Below are positions 18,883 through 29,296 of a stretch of 64,000 nucleotides of DNA, piece by piece; the first letter of the stretch is position 1; every line of letters begins with the position of its first letter. The notes below the pieces were generated by a model. It did not search any database and was not told the origin of the DNA. It saw nothing but the letters and a program-made list of their open reading frames with translations. A program made the position numbers and the translations under genes. The stretch is from an uncultured Rhizobiaceae group bacterium (lineage in GTDB: Bacteria > Pseudomonadota > Alphaproteobacteria > Rhizobiales > Rhizobiaceae), in assembly GCA_947501445.1 (NCBI GenBank), contig CANMVS010000001.1, forward strand, positions 558,001 to 622,000, read 5' to 3'.

Positions 18883-20073
18883 ATGCTCGCCAAACATTAT
18901 TGGACAGGTCTCACAACCGGCCTGATCCTGGTTGCATCAACACAGATTTCCGTCGCGGTTGATGCCGACAGTTTTGCCAAGGCATTCTCCAAATCCTATG
19001 CGAGTCAGGGGGCTGACATTACCTATTCAGGCGTCGAGTCATCCGGCGACACAGTGACGCTCAAAAGCGTTGCGGTGAATATCCCCGGCGATACCGGCGC
19101 AATGGAATTCGGTGATCTGGTCTTCAGCGGTGTCAGCGAAAGCGGCAACGGTGGCTACACGGTTGAATCCCTGTCGGAAGACCAGTTTGATTTTACGGCC
19201 GAGGAAATGAGTGTTTCGGTCCGTGATATTAAAATCGAAAACCTCAAGATCCCCGGTGAAACCACTGGCTACTCACTCGACGATATTCTTTATTACGATG
19301 CTGCTACAACCGGTCCAATCACACTGACCTTTGAGGGGCGTGATGTTTTGAAAGTGGCTAAAACCGACACCAGACTGGCACGCCAATCGGGCGATGCACA
19401 GGTCAATATGTCGTCCAGATTTGATGGTCTGGAGATTGACCTGAGCGACGTCAAGGATGCAAAGGCCCAGCAGGCAATCAATGGTATGGGATACCAGTAT
19501 CTCTCCGGTGATCTGGTCATTGACGGCAATTGGATCCTGGAGAACGGTCAGATCAATCTATCCGAATACGCACTGACATTGAATGATGTCGGTCGCCTGG
19601 ATATCAACCTTTCGATTTCCGGTTACACGCTGGACTTTGCTCAAGGGGTGCAGAAATTGCAGACCCAGATGGTCGGCAAGGAAAGCGATCCAAAGGCACA
19701 GCAGGCGATGGGTCTGGCGATGCTTGGCATGATGCAACAGCTCACATTCAACAATTTGTCCATACGCTTCGACGATGCGTCATTGACAAACAAGGTTCTG
19801 GAAATGGTCGCAAGCCAACAGGGCATGACGCGTGATCAAATGGTTCAGGGTGTCAAAGGCATGCTGCCTTTTGCACTGGGACAGTTGCAAAACCCGGCAT
19901 TTCAAAAATCTGTCACCGAGGCAGTCGGCATCTATCTTGATGACCCGAAAAGCCTCGAGATCAAGGCCCAGCCTGATGCGCCGGTGCCTTTTTCATCGGT
20001 CGCCGGTTCTGCCATGAGTGCACCTCAATCGCTTCCGGATGTATTGAATATTACCGTCACGGCCAATCAATAG
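18883..20073 (+). CDS. Exported protein of unknown function, beta-rich
   Basis: Residues 1-26 form a signal peptide (hydrophobic core, cleavage near ISVAVDA). The remaining 370 residues lack cysteines and membrane helices, and consist of alternating strands such as GDTVTLKSVAVNIPG and LSIRFDDASLTNKVL. This resembles YdgA/AsmA-like periplasmic lipid-handling folds, but I do not recognise a named family. A clear AAGGA ribosome-binding site precedes ATG 18883. It converges on aspS, with an interspersed repeat starting at its stop codon and a strong two-way terminator beyond. It is probably a periplasmic or envelope protein; nothing more can be supported. Confidence 0.75.
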   Translation: MLAKHYWTGLTTGLILVASTQISVAVDADSFAKAFSKSYASQGADITYSGVESSGDTVTLKSVAVNIPGDTGAMEFGDLVFSGVSESGNGGYTVESLSEDQFDFTAEEMSVSVRDIKIENLKIPGETTGYSLDDILYYDAATTGPITLTFEGRDVLKVAKTDTRLARQSGDAQVNMSSRFDGLEIDLSDVKDAKAQQAINGMGYQYLSGDLVIDGNWILENGQINLSEYALTLNDVGRLDINLSISGYTLDFAQGVQKLQTQMVGKESDPKAQQAMGLAMLGMMQQLTFNNLSIRFDDASLTNKVLEMVASQQGMTRDQMVQGVKGMLPFALGQLQNPAFQKSVTEAVGIYLDDPKSLEIKAQPDAPVPFSSVAGSAMSAPQSLPDVLNITVTANQ

Positions 20074-20171
20074 AGCAATTCAGGTTTTGACGGGATCGAC
20101 AGAACCTGAATGCATCAAGAAAATCAAAGGCCGGCACGTTTGTCCCGTATCTGATGGGCGTAAAATGGTCC
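20072..20171 (+). repeat. Interspersed ~100-bp repeat, copy C
   Basis: Full-length forward copy that begins within the stop codon of the preceding gene (TAGAGCAATTCAGG). Arms are ATTCAGGTTTTG and an altered CAGAACCTGAAT; the internal AAAATCAAAGGCCGGCAC block is kept and the right end is diverged. Confidence 0.8.
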
Positions 20172-20190
20172 GGGCCATAATTCCAAAAAC

Positions 20191-20216
20191 AAAAACCCGC
20201 CAATTGGCGGGTTTTT
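20191..20216. terminator. Bidirectional intrinsic terminator
   Basis: AAAAACCCGCC (20191-20201) pairs perfectly with GGCGGGTTTTT (20206-20216) around AATT. A GC stem with T-runs on both strands fits its place between two convergent genes (exported protein and aspS). Confidence 0.9.
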
Positions 20217-20239
20217 CAGTTCCAGACCATGTCTGGCTG

Positions 20240-22030
20240 CTACTGGTCTTTGGCAACGGGCAACACCCGCAGGTTCAGATCACGCAGTTGCACCGGTTCT
20301 GCTTCACCGGGAGCCCCCATCAAAAGGTCCTGTGCCTGCTGGTTCATCGGGAACATTGTTACTTCCCGCAGGTTCTTTGCCCCCACAAGCAGCATGACAA
20401 TACGGTCAACACCTGCGGCCATACCGCCATGGGGTGGAGCACCATATTGGAATGCCCGATAAAGGCCACCAAAACGCTCTTCAACAACGGCTTCATCAAG
20501 ACCCACAAGACCAAAGGCTTTCACCATCAATTCGGGCACATGGTTACGGATACCGCCGGAGGCGATTTCAAATCCGTTGCAAACCATGTCGTACTGATAG
20601 GCTTTGATTGCCAACGGATCACCACTTTCCAACGCTGCCATGCCACCTTGCGGCATTGAGAACGGGTTGTGTGAAAAGTCGAGCCGGTCTTCCTCATCGT
20701 TCCATTCATAAAACGGGAAATCGACGATCCAGCAAAATGCAAACCGTTCCGTATCGACAAGCTTCAGCTCTTCGCCAACACGCACACGTGCATCGCCGGC
20801 AAACCCGGCAAACTTTTCAGGTAATCCGGCAACAAAGAAACAGGCATCGCCAGCCTCCAGACCAAGCTGATTGCGAACAGCTTCAGTGCGTTCCGGACCA
20901 ATATTCTTGGCCAACGGACCGGCACCCGAGACGCCAGCGTCTTCATCGCGCCAGAATATATAGCCCAGACCCGGCTGTCCCTGCCCCTGTGCCCAGGAAT
21001 TCATCCGATCACAAAAAGCCCTGCTGCCGCCGGTTTTGGCTGGTATCGCCCAGACTTCAACCTTGGGGTCATTGGCAATCATATTGGCAAAGACCTTGAA
21101 GCCTGAACCTGCAAAGTGCTCGGTCACCGCTTCCATTTCGATCGGGTTGCGAAGATCGGGCTTGTCCGAACCATATTTGCGGATGGCCTCGGCATAGGGA
21201 ATGCGCGGGAACTCTTCCGTGACCGGCTTACCTTCGGCATAGGTTTTGAAAACGTCACGAACAACCGGTTCAATTGTCTGCAGAATGTCTTCCTGTTCAA
21301 CAAAACTCATTTCCAGGTCAAGCTGATAGAATTCGCCCGGCAATCTGTCGGCACGTGGATCCTCGTCGCGAAAACACGGTGCGATCTGAAAATATTTATC
21401 AAATCCCGACGCCATGATCAGCTGCTTGTACTGCTGTGGCGCTTGCGGCAATGCGTAGAACTTGCCGTTGTGAATGCGGCTTGGCACGAGAAAATCGCGC
21501 GCGCCTTCCGGTGACGACGCCGTCAAAATGGGTGTCGAAAACTCGGTAAACCCTGCGGTGCCCATCAAATTGCGCATGGATGCGATAATCTCGGTGCGGC
21601 GAACGATGTTGCGATGCAATGTCTCACGGCGCAGATCAAGGAAGCGATACTTGAGGCGAACGTCCTCGGGGTATTCGGGCTCGCCGAAAACCGGTAGCGG
21701 CAGTTCCTTGGCCGCTGACAGGACTTCTATATTATTGGCATAGATTTCAATCTCACCTGTCGGCAAACCAGCGTTGATGGTATCTTCCGAACGCGCCTTG
21801 ACGTTGCCATCAATACAGATAACCCACTCACCGCGAACTGTTTCGGCAATATTGAATGCTGCCGAATCCGGATCAGCCACCACCTGTGTGAGGCCATAAT
21901 GGTCACGTAAATCGATAAACAGGACGCCGCCATGATCTCGGACACGGTGGACCCAACCGGAGATACGGACGGGCGTGCCAACATCGGATTTGCGAAGGGC
22001 GGCGCAGTTATGGCTGCGATAGCGGTGCAT
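20240..22030 (-). CDS. aspS: Aspartyl-tRNA synthetase
   Basis: This class II synthetase charges tRNA-Asp. It shows the N-terminal OB anticodon-binding domain (about 1-110, [19 protein letters not shown]), class II motif 2 ([19 protein letters not shown]), the bacterial GAD insertion (about 300-420) and motif 3 ([13 protein letters not shown]). The 596-residue length is normal for bacterial AspRS. The reading frame is open to 22129, but ATG 22030 (MHRYRSHNC), preceded by AGGAAAA, starts the conserved sequence. Whether it is a non-discriminating enzyme, as in many bacteria that use GatCAB for Asn-tRNA, cannot be settled here. Its start is divergent from the MFS gene. Confidence 0.95.
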   Translation of the reverse strand: MHRYRSHNCAALRKSDVGTPVRISGWVHRVRDHGGVLFIDLRDHYGLTQVVADPDSAAFNIAETVRGEWVICIDGNVKARSEDTINAGLPTGEIEIYANNIEVLSAAKELPLPVFGEPEYPEDVRLKYRFLDLRRETLHRNIVRRTEIIASMRNLMGTAGFTEFSTPILTASSPEGARDFLVPSRIHNGKFYALPQAPQQYKQLIMASGFDKYFQIAPCFRDEDPRADRLPGEFYQLDLEMSFVEQEDILQTIEPVVRDVFKTYAEGKPVTEEFPRIPYAEAIRKYGSDKPDLRNPIEMEAVTEHFAGSGFKVFANMIANDPKVEVWAIPAKTGGSRAFCDRMNSWAQGQGQPGLGYIFWRDEDAGVSGAGPLAKNIGPERTEAVRNQLGLEAGDACFFVAGLPEKFAGFAGDARVRVGEELKLVDTERFAFCWIVDFPFYEWNDEEDRLDFSHNPFSMPQGGMAALESGDPLAIKAYQYDMVCNGFEIASGGIRNHVPELMVKAFGLVGLDEAVVEERFGGLYRAFQYGAPPHGGMAAGVDRIVMLLVGAKNLREVTMFPMNQQAQDLLMGAPGEAEPVQLRDLNLRVLPVAKDQ

Positions 22031-22248
22031 CGGATTTTCCTGATTTTCTTGTGCAAGTGAAATGAAATGCGCCGAAACCAGCGCAGTATCATTATGAAGC
22101 CGCGCGGAAAAGCGCATGACCCAATGCATTTGTCAAGCAGTGCGCCTAATTTTGCCCTTTTCTGACGTGATTTCAACGCGACAAAATTCCAAACGGTGCT
22201 ATGGTGATTGACAGGCAATCGCGCCCGTTTCACCACCACGATCTGACG

Positions 22249-23532
22249 ATGACCTCCATTCGATCTCTTATCCCCCTGTTCATGGCGGCAGCCATATTGC
22301 TGGCTGGCAATGGCCTGCAAGGCACTTTAATCGCGCTGCGCGGTGCCGACGCGGGTTTTTCCACCGTGATGATAGGCGTCATCGGCGCCGCCTATTTTGC
22401 CGGATTTATCGGCGGATGCTTTCTTATTCCGCGAATTTTGCGCTCTGTTGGCCATGTCCGGGCTTTCTCTGCCCTGTGCGCACTGGCAGCCAGCGGCACA
22501 TTGCTGCTGGTTTTGATCATTGATCCGATCGCATGGATTATTTTACGTTTCATGATCGGGCTGTGTTTTTCTGCATTGTTCACCACCGTCGACAGTTGGC
22601 TTAACTCGGGCGTCACCAATGCAAACCGGGCCCGGGTACTATCGATCTATCGGCTGCTCGACATGATGGTTGTCACCGGCTCGCAGTTTCTCATTCCGGC
22701 CTTTGGCGAATCAAGCTTTGCCATATTTGCAATACTCGCCATCATGATATGCCTTTCAATTGTACCTATTTCACTGGCAGACCGTTCCAACCCCAAACCG
22801 CCCAGCAGCTTTTCGTTCAGTCCGGCACTTATATGGCGGCTCTCTCCCATCGCCTGTATCGGCTGTGTCGCCATCGGGCTGACCAATGCAACATTTCGTC
22901 TGATTGGACCGGTCTATGCCCAATCCATCGGCCTGCCCGTCACCGCCATTGCAACCTTCATGGGCGCAGGCATTCTTGGTGGTGCCGTGTTGCAATACCC
23001 CTTTGGTGCCCTGTCCGACAGATATGACCGCCGTATTATCCTGATCGTGGCAACCAGCGGCGCGGCTTTGGCTGGCATTTTCATCAATGGTGTGGCGGGC
23101 TCTGACCCGGTGCTCAACTATGTCGGCATATTCCTGTTTGGTGCATTTTCGCTGCCGCTCTATTCGCTCTCTGCCGCCCACGCCAATGATCATGCATCCG
23201 ATGATCAATATGTCCAGGTGGCTGCCGGCCTGATATTCTTCTGGTCTGTCGGGGCAACCATTGGTCCATTGGTATCGTCGCTCCTGATGCAGCAATTTGG
23301 CCCATCGGTGCTGTTTACCTTTACCAGCGTTGTGCATGTCGTGCTGATCGTTGCCACCGCATGGCGCATGTTTGCCCGTGCCGGCGTTCCCAAGGATGCG
23401 CGTGGCAGTTATCACCCATTATTGCGTACGTCGCTATCGTTCAGTCGCATGGCCAACAAGACTATGGGCCAGGAGGAAAACGTCAACGATAAAGTCGGTA
23501 CAGTAAATGGAAGACAGGCCCGGGATAATTAG
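22249..23532 (+). CDS. MFS transporter
   Basis: This 427-residue inner-membrane protein has 12 predicted helices and the MFS loop motif in weak form (GALSDRYDRRIILI, in the second half) of the YcaD/FsrC-like subgroup. The substrate is unknown. The reading frame opens at 22201, but the first 16 residues are hydrophilic and His-rich; ATG 22249 (MTSIRSLIPLF) places the start directly before helix 1. The stop is only 13 bases before rnd, so the two are probably co-transcribed. Confidence 0.85.
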   Translation: MTSIRSLIPLFMAAAILLAGNGLQGTLIALRGADAGFSTVMIGVIGAAYFAGFIGGCFLIPRILRSVGHVRAFSALCALAASGTLLLVLIIDPIAWIILRFMIGLCFSALFTTVDSWLNSGVTNANRARVLSIYRLLDMMVVTGSQFLIPAFGESSFAIFAILAIMICLSIVPISLADRSNPKPPSSFSFSPALIWRLSPIACIGCVAIGLTNATFRLIGPVYAQSIGLPVTAIATFMGAGILGGAVLQYPFGALSDRYDRRIILIVATSGAALAGIFINGVAGSDPVLNYVGIFLFGAFSLPLYSLSAAHANDHASDDQYVQVAAGLIFFWSVGATIGPLVSSLLMQQFGPSVLFTFTSVVHVVLIVATAWRMFARAGVPKDARGSYHPLLRTSLSFSRMANKTMGQEENVNDKVGTVNGRQARDN

Positions 23533-23545
23533 GTAAACAGGCAGT

Positions 23546-24718
23546 ATGGATATTATACGAACGACCACTGCACTCGCAGACGCCTGCAATACGCTCGCCA
23601 AATCAGAATTTCTTACCATTGATACGGAATTCATCCGGGAAACCACATTCTGGCCGGAACTGTGCCTGATCCAATTGGCAACAGCCGATTTGGCAGTCAT
23701 TGTTGACCCGCTTGCCAGCGGCATCGATTTGAAACCCTTTTTTGAATTGATGGCTGATACATCCGTCATAAAAGTGTTCCATGCGGCGCGGCAGGATATC
23801 GAAATCATTTATCACATGGGCAACCTGTTGCCGCATCCGATATTCGATACCCAGGTTGCAGCCTTGGTCTGCGGTTTCGGAGATTCAGTTTCCTACGACC
23901 AGTTGGTGCAAAAAACCACTGGCAGGCAGATTGACAAGACGTCCCGCTTTACTGACTGGCGCCAACGTCCATTGACGGACAAGCAACTCGACTATGCGCT
24001 CGCCGATGTTACTCACCTTCGAGACGTTTACACTTACCTCAAAACAAGACTGGAGCAGGAAAACCGTGAGCATTGGGTGAAGGAGGAGATGGATATTCTT
24101 GAATCCGAATCCACCTACGATCTTCATCCTGATGATGCCTGGAAAAGATTGCGCATGCGCTTGCGCAAACCGCACGAACTGGCGGTCATGCGACAGGTGG
24201 CTGCCTGGCGTGAAAGGGAGGCACGATCGCGCAATGTTCCGCGTGGCCGGGTGCTTAAGGATGATGCCATCTATGAAATAGCCCAGCAGCAGCCGCGCGA
24301 TACGGCAGCGCTTGGACGGTTAAGAACGATCCCCAAAGGGTGGGAGCGCTCCCAATCCGGCGGCCCGCTGGTTGAGGCCGTCAATCAGGCTTTGGCCATC
24401 CCCAAAGATCAGATGCCACGACTGGCAAAACCAACGCCAGTGCCGGAAGGGGCTGCTGCTGCCAGTGAGCTTTTGAAGGTTTTGTTGAAATTGACGACCG
24501 AGAAATTTGGCGTGGCGGCAAAAGTCATCGCCAATAGCGATGATCTGGAGCGTATCGCCGTTGAAGGCGAAAACGCCAGCGTCGATGCACTTTCAGGCTG
24601 GCGCAGGGAATTGTACGGCGAAAAAGCCCTGAAGCTCTTGCGTGGAGAAATGGCGCTTCGATTTGTTGATCGCAAGGTCGAGGTCGTTGAATTTCACGAA
24701 GAAAACGTGGCGGAGTAA
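23546..24718 (+). CDS. rnd: Ribonuclease D
   Basis: A 3'-5' exoribonuclease of 390 residues that trims tRNA and other stable RNA ends. The DEDD catalytic residues are visible: Asp26 and Glu28 (TIDTEF), Asp in FHAARQDIE, and the final Asp-x3-Tyr-type motif around DYALADVTHL. One HRDC domain (about 205-285, RKPHELAVMRQVAAWREREA) follows. A C-terminal region of about 100 residues matches the usual RNase D length. The start ATG lies 13 bases after the MFS stop. The gene converges with ppx. Confidence 0.93.
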   Translation: MDIIRTTTALADACNTLAKSEFLTIDTEFIRETTFWPELCLIQLATADLAVIVDPLASGIDLKPFFELMADTSVIKVFHAARQDIEIIYHMGNLLPHPIFDTQVAALVCGFGDSVSYDQLVQKTTGRQIDKTSRFTDWRQRPLTDKQLDYALADVTHLRDVYTYLKTRLEQENREHWVKEEMDILESESTYDLHPDDAWKRLRMRLRKPHELAVMRQVAAWREREARSRNVPRGRVLKDDAIYEIAQQQPRDTAALGRLRTIPKGWERSQSGGPLVEAVNQALAIPKDQMPRLAKPTPVPEGAAAASELLKVLLKLTTEKFGVAAKVIANSDDLERIAVEGENASVDALSGWRRELYGEKALKLLRGEMALRFVDRKVEVVEFHEENVAE

Positions 24719-24745
24719 CGCCACTTTTCAACGCCGTGGGTGGGT

Positions 24746-26263
24746 TCAGGCCTCGATGTTAAAACGCAGCGCCTTGCCGGTTAACCGGGAAAGCTGCTGC
24801 AAACGAACCTCTAGCCTTTCGCCGGTAAAATCGCGAAAACGCTCCGGTATATTCAAAACCAGCGCATCGGGCCCATCCGGTGCGAAATCCAGCGATGGTG
24901 TAACGCCAGGCATGGACGCAGAAAACAGATACCCGACGCGCAGCAAACCACCGAGCAGTTTTGCAAGTTGCTGAAGACGAGGCGTTGCAATGGCAGCGAT
25001 CTCCTCGCTCAGTCCATCACCGCGCAGACCTTCAAACCGGTAGTAATTGGCCAGTGCAATATAGGCACGTCCGGCATGGGTAATGCCGGCAAATGTGCCA
25101 TTGGAGATCAGGTTGAGAGACTGTGAGCCACGATAGTCAGGGTGGGCCCGCCAGCTGATGTCTGCAAGCAGGCAGGCCGACCGTCTGTAGCGTGCTTCCT
25201 CAGAACTTTCCACAATGCCAAAAGCCTTGAACGCCCGCTCTGTCCAGTCAGCCAGTTCTCTTGCATGTTCCGGGGACCGGGCCCTGAGTATAGCCAGTTC
25301 ATCGGCTGCACCGACCAGCGGATCACGGGTTTTTTCTTTCTCATTCAACAGGGAATACAGAAAGCCTTCACGCACGCCAAGTGCTGAAAAGCTGACTGAC
25401 TTTGGTTTCATGACGCGCAAAATCTCATGCATGGCAACCGCGCCAAAGGGTAGCAGATTTCGGCGATTGCGTGAAACAGCGCGCATGGCTTTGTTCTTGC
25501 CATTGGTGTTCTTTTCCACTTTGCCAAGAAATGCAATTATCTCATCTGCGGCGACGTTATAGCCCTGCGTTATATGCAGCGGATAATTGGTGGCCTCCAT
25601 ATGCAACTTGGCAAGGTTACGCCAGGTGCCGCCAACCGCATAGAATATACGCCCCTTGCCGTTTTTCAGCAATTGAGCTTTGGCTATGTTCTTGCGCGCT
25701 ATTTCCCTGGCTTTGTCGATGGAGCCGCCTGCGATTTCAGAAAGCCGAAGCCCGCCGATGGGCAAGGTAATGCCATCACCCACACGATTATTACTCAGGT
25801 CAATCAGTTCCAGCGATCCACCACCCAGATCGCCAACAATGCCATCGGGCTCATGAAAACCGCTGACGATGCCGAGCGCTGAAAAATAGGCTTCCTCTGC
25901 ACCGGTCAGAACGCGAATATCGTGCCCCAGCACTTCTTGTGCCTGGGCAATAAAATCCGGCCCATTGTCAGCTTCGCGCGCTGCGGCTGTGGCCACGACG
26001 TGAAGATTGGTTGCTCGGGCCTGTTGTGACAGTACACGAAAGCGTCGCAGGGCATGCAAGGCGCGTTCTATTCCCTCCGCATCCAGCATGCCGGTAGTTG
26101 CAATGCCTTTGCCAAGACCACAAAGCACCTTTTCATTGAACAGAACTGACGGCATGCGGTTCAGGCCTTCATAGACCACCAGACGCACCGAGTTGGAGCC
26201 AATATCAACGACGGATATCGGTGCAATGCCAGGCAACCGGCCCTGGGCTTCGGATTCAACCAT
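24746..26263 (-). CDS. ppx: Exopolyphosphatase (Ppx/GppA family)
   Basis: This 505-residue cytoplasmic phosphatase has the ASKHA phosphate-1 motif DIGSNSVRLVVYEG, phosphate-2 region GDLGGGSLELIDL, and a C-terminal HD-like helical domain common to longer Ppx proteins. Members hydrolyse terminal phosphates of polyphosphate or the gamma-phosphate of pppGpp. The gene follows ppk by 52 bases in the same direction, a widely seen ppk-ppx arrangement that favours exopolyphosphatase over GppA. It is the last gene of the leftward run. Confidence 0.9.
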   Translation of the reverse strand: MVESEAQGRLPGIAPISVVDIGSNSVRLVVYEGLNRMPSVLFNEKVLCGLGKGIATTGMLDAEGIERALHALRRFRVLSQQARATNLHVVATAAAREADNGPDFIAQAQEVLGHDIRVLTGAEEAYFSALGIVSGFHEPDGIVGDLGGGSLELIDLSNNRVGDGITLPIGGLRLSEIAGGSIDKAREIARKNIAKAQLLKNGKGRIFYAVGGTWRNLAKLHMEATNYPLHITQGYNVAADEIIAFLGKVEKNTNGKNKAMRAVSRNRRNLLPFGAVAMHEILRVMKPKSVSFSALGVREGFLYSLLNEKEKTRDPLVGAADELAILRARSPEHARELADWTERAFKAFGIVESSEEARYRRSACLLADISWRAHPDYRGSQSLNLISNGTFAGITHAGRAYIALANYYRFEGLRGDGLSEEIAAIATPRLQQLAKLLGGLLRVGYLFSASMPGVTPSLDFAPDGPDALVLNIPERFRDFTGERLEVRLQQLSRLTGKALRFNIEA

Positions 26264-26315
26264 TCACAAAGACTTCTCAATCAGATTGGCCGGGGATCCG
26301 TCCTGAGAAGAATAC

Positions 26316-28523
26316 CTACCGGTCCTTGGTTTGTTTCGAAACGAGACCTGCCATCAATTTAGGGGCGCTTGATTCCAGCGCGCCACCGCGTCCCGACAGG
26401 CTTGGATTTGTCATGAAATAGTGCTGGGCGTTGAATGGCTCCTCTCCCGGCTGCACGTCCCTCCTTCGGGATGTTCCATCTTCCAATATCTCATAACTCT
26501 GCTGGTTGTCGATCAGATTTCCCAGCATAATTTGAGATTGCACCTGTTCTTTCACCGTCGGATTGTCGAGCGGCACCAGTGTTTCGACCCGCCGATCAAG
26601 ATTTCGCGGCATCAAATCAGCCGAGCCAATGTAAACCAGCGAATCTGAACTCGGCAGCCCCTTGCCGTTGCCGAAACAGAATATGCGGCTGTGCTCGAGA
26701 AAACGACCAACAATGGATTTGACGCGGATATGCTCTGACAAACCCTTGACCTGTGGCCGCAGACAGCAAATTCCGCGTACAACCAGATCAATCTCCACAC
26801 CTGCCTGGCTGGCTCTATACAAAGCGTCAATGGTCTGGGGATCAACCAGTGAATTGATCTTCATCCAGATCGCTGCAGGTTGGTCATTGCCCGCGTGCTC
26901 AATCTCCGCTTCGATATGTTCAATCAATCGACTGCGCAAAGTGTCAGGCGAAACAGCAAGACGCATCGCCTCGGTTGGCTGACCGTAACCGGTAATGAAA
27001 TTGAACACATGCGCCACATCATGGGCAATACCGGTGTTGCAGGTAAAATAGGAAAGGTCGGTGTAAATCTTGGCGGTAATCGGGTGATAATTGCCTGTGC
27101 CAAGATGACAATAGCTGGCAAGCCGCCCTTCTTCACGACGAACGACGAGTGACATTTTTGCGTGCGTCTTCAATTCGATAAAGCCGAAAACAACCTGAAC
27201 CCCGGCACGTTCTAGGTCCCGTGCCCAGCGAATATTCGCTTCCTCGTCAAATCGCGCCCGCAATTCGACCAGAGCTGTTACGGATTTGCCCTCCTCGGCC
27301 GCATCCACCAGCGCGCGCACGATGGGGCTGTCATTGGACGTTCTGTAGAGTGTTTGCTTGATGGCCAGAACATCCGGGTCACGGGCAGCCTGACGCAGAA
27401 ACTGAACCACCACATCAAATGATTCATAGGGGTGGTGGATCACAATGTCCTTTTCGCGAATTGCAGCGAAACAATCACCGGCGTGTTCCCGCACCCGCTC
27501 TGGAAACCGTGCATTGTAAGGCTCGTACTTCAGATCATCGCGCGGTGTATCAACAATTTCGGATATCGTGGCCAACGCCAGCAGGCCCGGCAGGATGGCG
27601 ACGCGATCTTCGGCAACATTGAGTTCAGTGGTGACAAACTGGCGCAAGGGTTTTGGCATTTCAGAATCGAATTCTATGCGAATCACTGATCCCCGGCGTC
27701 GCCGCTTCAAAGCCCGCTCAAACAGACGGACAAGATCTTCCGCCTCTTCCTCGACTTCGATATCACTGTCGCGAATGATCCTGAAAGTGCCAAGTCCCTT
27801 GACGATGTATCCCGGGAAGAGCGTGTCGATGAATTGCCCGACCACTTCTTCCAGGGCCATATAGCGCACGCGGTCACCCTGATCAGGCAGGCAGACAAAC
27901 CGTTTGAGCGCAACAGGCAGGCGCAGCAGAGCCGTCATCGGTTCGTTTTTCTTGAGGCTGTGCAATTTCAAGACGATTGAAAACCCGAGATTCGGAATGA
28001 ACGGAAATGGATGCGCCGGATCAATCGACAGCGGTGTCAGCACCGGGAAAATAGAATCCAGAAATTCCTGTTTGAGCCACTTGAGATCAGCCTTGTCCAG
28101 ATCAGTCGCGCGAACAATATGGATATTTTCTTCGACAAGATATTGCTGAAGCACGGCCAGAGATGCCTGCTGCTCGAGCTGCAATTTGCTGATCTCGTCC
28201 AGCGCTTCGTTCAATTGGCTCAAAGGCGTGCGCCCATCGGCCGACCGGCTGGTAATACCCTCGCGTACCTGCCCTTCAAGACCGGCCACGCGAACCATGA
28301 AGAACTCATCCAGATTGGCCGCCGATATGGAAAGGAAACGAATTCGCTCCAACAGGGGGTGAGCGCTGTTTTGCGTTTCCTCCAATACACGCCGATTGAA
28401 TTGCAACCAGGAAAATTCACGATTGATGAATCGTTCCGGACTATCCATCAGCGCAGCCGTACTGTCATTTGGATCGGTGCCCGCCGGTACAATCGCTATT
28501 TTGTCATCCATCGGTCTGTCCAT
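26316..28523 (-). CDS. ppk: Polyphosphate kinase 1
   Basis: PPK1 makes polyphosphate from ATP. At 735 residues it has the full N, H, C1 and C2 domain set: N-domain with [16 protein letters not shown] (31-46), and the C1/C2 catalytic domains with His454 (LKTHAK) and the autophosphorylated His473 ([11 protein letters not shown]). A second PLD-like part SRIFCFGNG and [16 protein letters not shown] is present. Two near-start Met are found (1 and 5). It follows hdaA by 49 bases and is followed by ppx. Confidence 0.95.
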   Translation of the reverse strand: MDRPMDDKIAIVPAGTDPNDSTAALMDSPERFINREFSWLQFNRRVLEETQNSAHPLLERIRFLSISAANLDEFFMVRVAGLEGQVREGITSRSADGRTPLSQLNEALDEISKLQLEQQASLAVLQQYLVEENIHIVRATDLDKADLKWLKQEFLDSIFPVLTPLSIDPAHPFPFIPNLGFSIVLKLHSLKKNEPMTALLRLPVALKRFVCLPDQGDRVRYMALEEVVGQFIDTLFPGYIVKGLGTFRIIRDSDIEVEEEAEDLVRLFERALKRRRRGSVIRIEFDSEMPKPLRQFVTTELNVAEDRVAILPGLLALATISEIVDTPRDDLKYEPYNARFPERVREHAGDCFAAIREKDIVIHHPYESFDVVVQFLRQAARDPDVLAIKQTLYRTSNDSPIVRALVDAAEEGKSVTALVELRARFDEEANIRWARDLERAGVQVVFGFIELKTHAKMSLVVRREEGRLASYCHLGTGNYHPITAKIYTDLSYFTCNTGIAHDVAHVFNFITGYGQPTEAMRLAVSPDTLRSRLIEHIEAEIEHAGNDQPAAIWMKINSLVDPQTIDALYRASQAGVEIDLVVRGICCLRPQVKGLSEHIRVKSIVGRFLEHSRIFCFGNGKGLPSSDSLVYIGSADLMPRNLDRRVETLVPLDNPTVKEQVQSQIMLGNLIDNQQSYEILEDGTSRRRDVQPGEEPFNAQHYFMTNPSLSGRGGALESSAPKLMAGLVSKQTKDR

Positions 28524-28572
28524 TCACGTGCCTGTTCAGTTTCGGCTCCTATATTCGTCTGTCGCAAAGGGT

Positions 28573-29295
28573 TTATGACAATTGGGAGCCATAACTGCTT
28601 GCCTCCAGATCAGCGAGAACTTCCGCTGCAAGAGAGCGGCTGATTTTGCCCCGGCGAGCCATCGCCAGCTGATCCATCTGCTGCACAATCATTTGTGCCG
28701 CATCCAGCGATCGTTCCATTCTTTGTACCAGATAGGAAACAATGCGCGGATCAACAACAATTTGCCGATCAGCAAACAGTTTTTCAATAACCTGGGCGAG
28801 CAGAATATCGTCCGGTTCGCCAATTTCCACCACCGCGGCGGCTTTAAGCCGCGAGCGCAGATCAGCCAGTTTGACCGGCCAGGCGGCTGGCCAAACGCGG
28901 GTGGTTATCAACAATGATGTGCCATTTTGCCTGACCGTGTTGATCAGGTGAAAAAGTTGCGTCTCGTCAAAACCTACCCGATCGATATCCTCGATAAGAA
29001 CGGCACCAGCCGCAGCGCATTCCAGCGCAGACTGATTATCTGCAAATGCGGTAATTGCTGACGCAGATGCATTTTCCTTCCAGATATTTGCCAGATGTGT
29101 TTTCCCAGCGCCTGTTGGCCCGGCCAGAATGACCACTGGTGACGGCCAATTTGGCCAGCTGTCAATGATGTGGATTGCCGCGTTCAGCGGGTCTGATACG
29201 ATAAGGTCGTCCCTGGCATTGCTCGGCTGATGGGCAAAATCCAATGGCAGCTGCTCGATAACCTCCGTGGGCGGTTTGGCATCACGTTCGCTCAT
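28573..29295 (-). CDS. hdaA: DnaA regulatory inactivator HdaA
   Basis: This 240-residue AAA+ protein is related to the DnaA ATPase domain but lacks the DNA-binding domain IV. The P-loop is LAGPTGAGKTHL near residue 58 and Walker B is VLIEDIDRV. It contains a QLPLDF-like sequence near the N-terminus (EQLPLDFAH), which is the clamp-binding motif expected of Hda-type proteins. Known role: with the DNA polymerase clamp it promotes ATP hydrolysis on DnaA, stopping re-initiation. The gene abuts the AI-2E permease gene upstream. Confidence 0.88.
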   Translation of the reverse strand: MSERDAKPPTEVIEQLPLDFAHQPSNARDDLIVSDPLNAAIHIIDSWPNWPSPVVILAGPTGAGKTHLANIWKENASASAITAFADNQSALECAAAGAVLIEDIDRVGFDETQLFHLINTVRQNGTSLLITTRVWPAAWPVKLADLRSRLKAAAVVEIGEPDDILLAQVIEKLFADRQIVVDPRIVSYLVQRMERSLDAAQMIVQQMDQLAMARRGKISRSLAAEVLADLEASSYGSQLS

Positions 29296-29296
29296 T

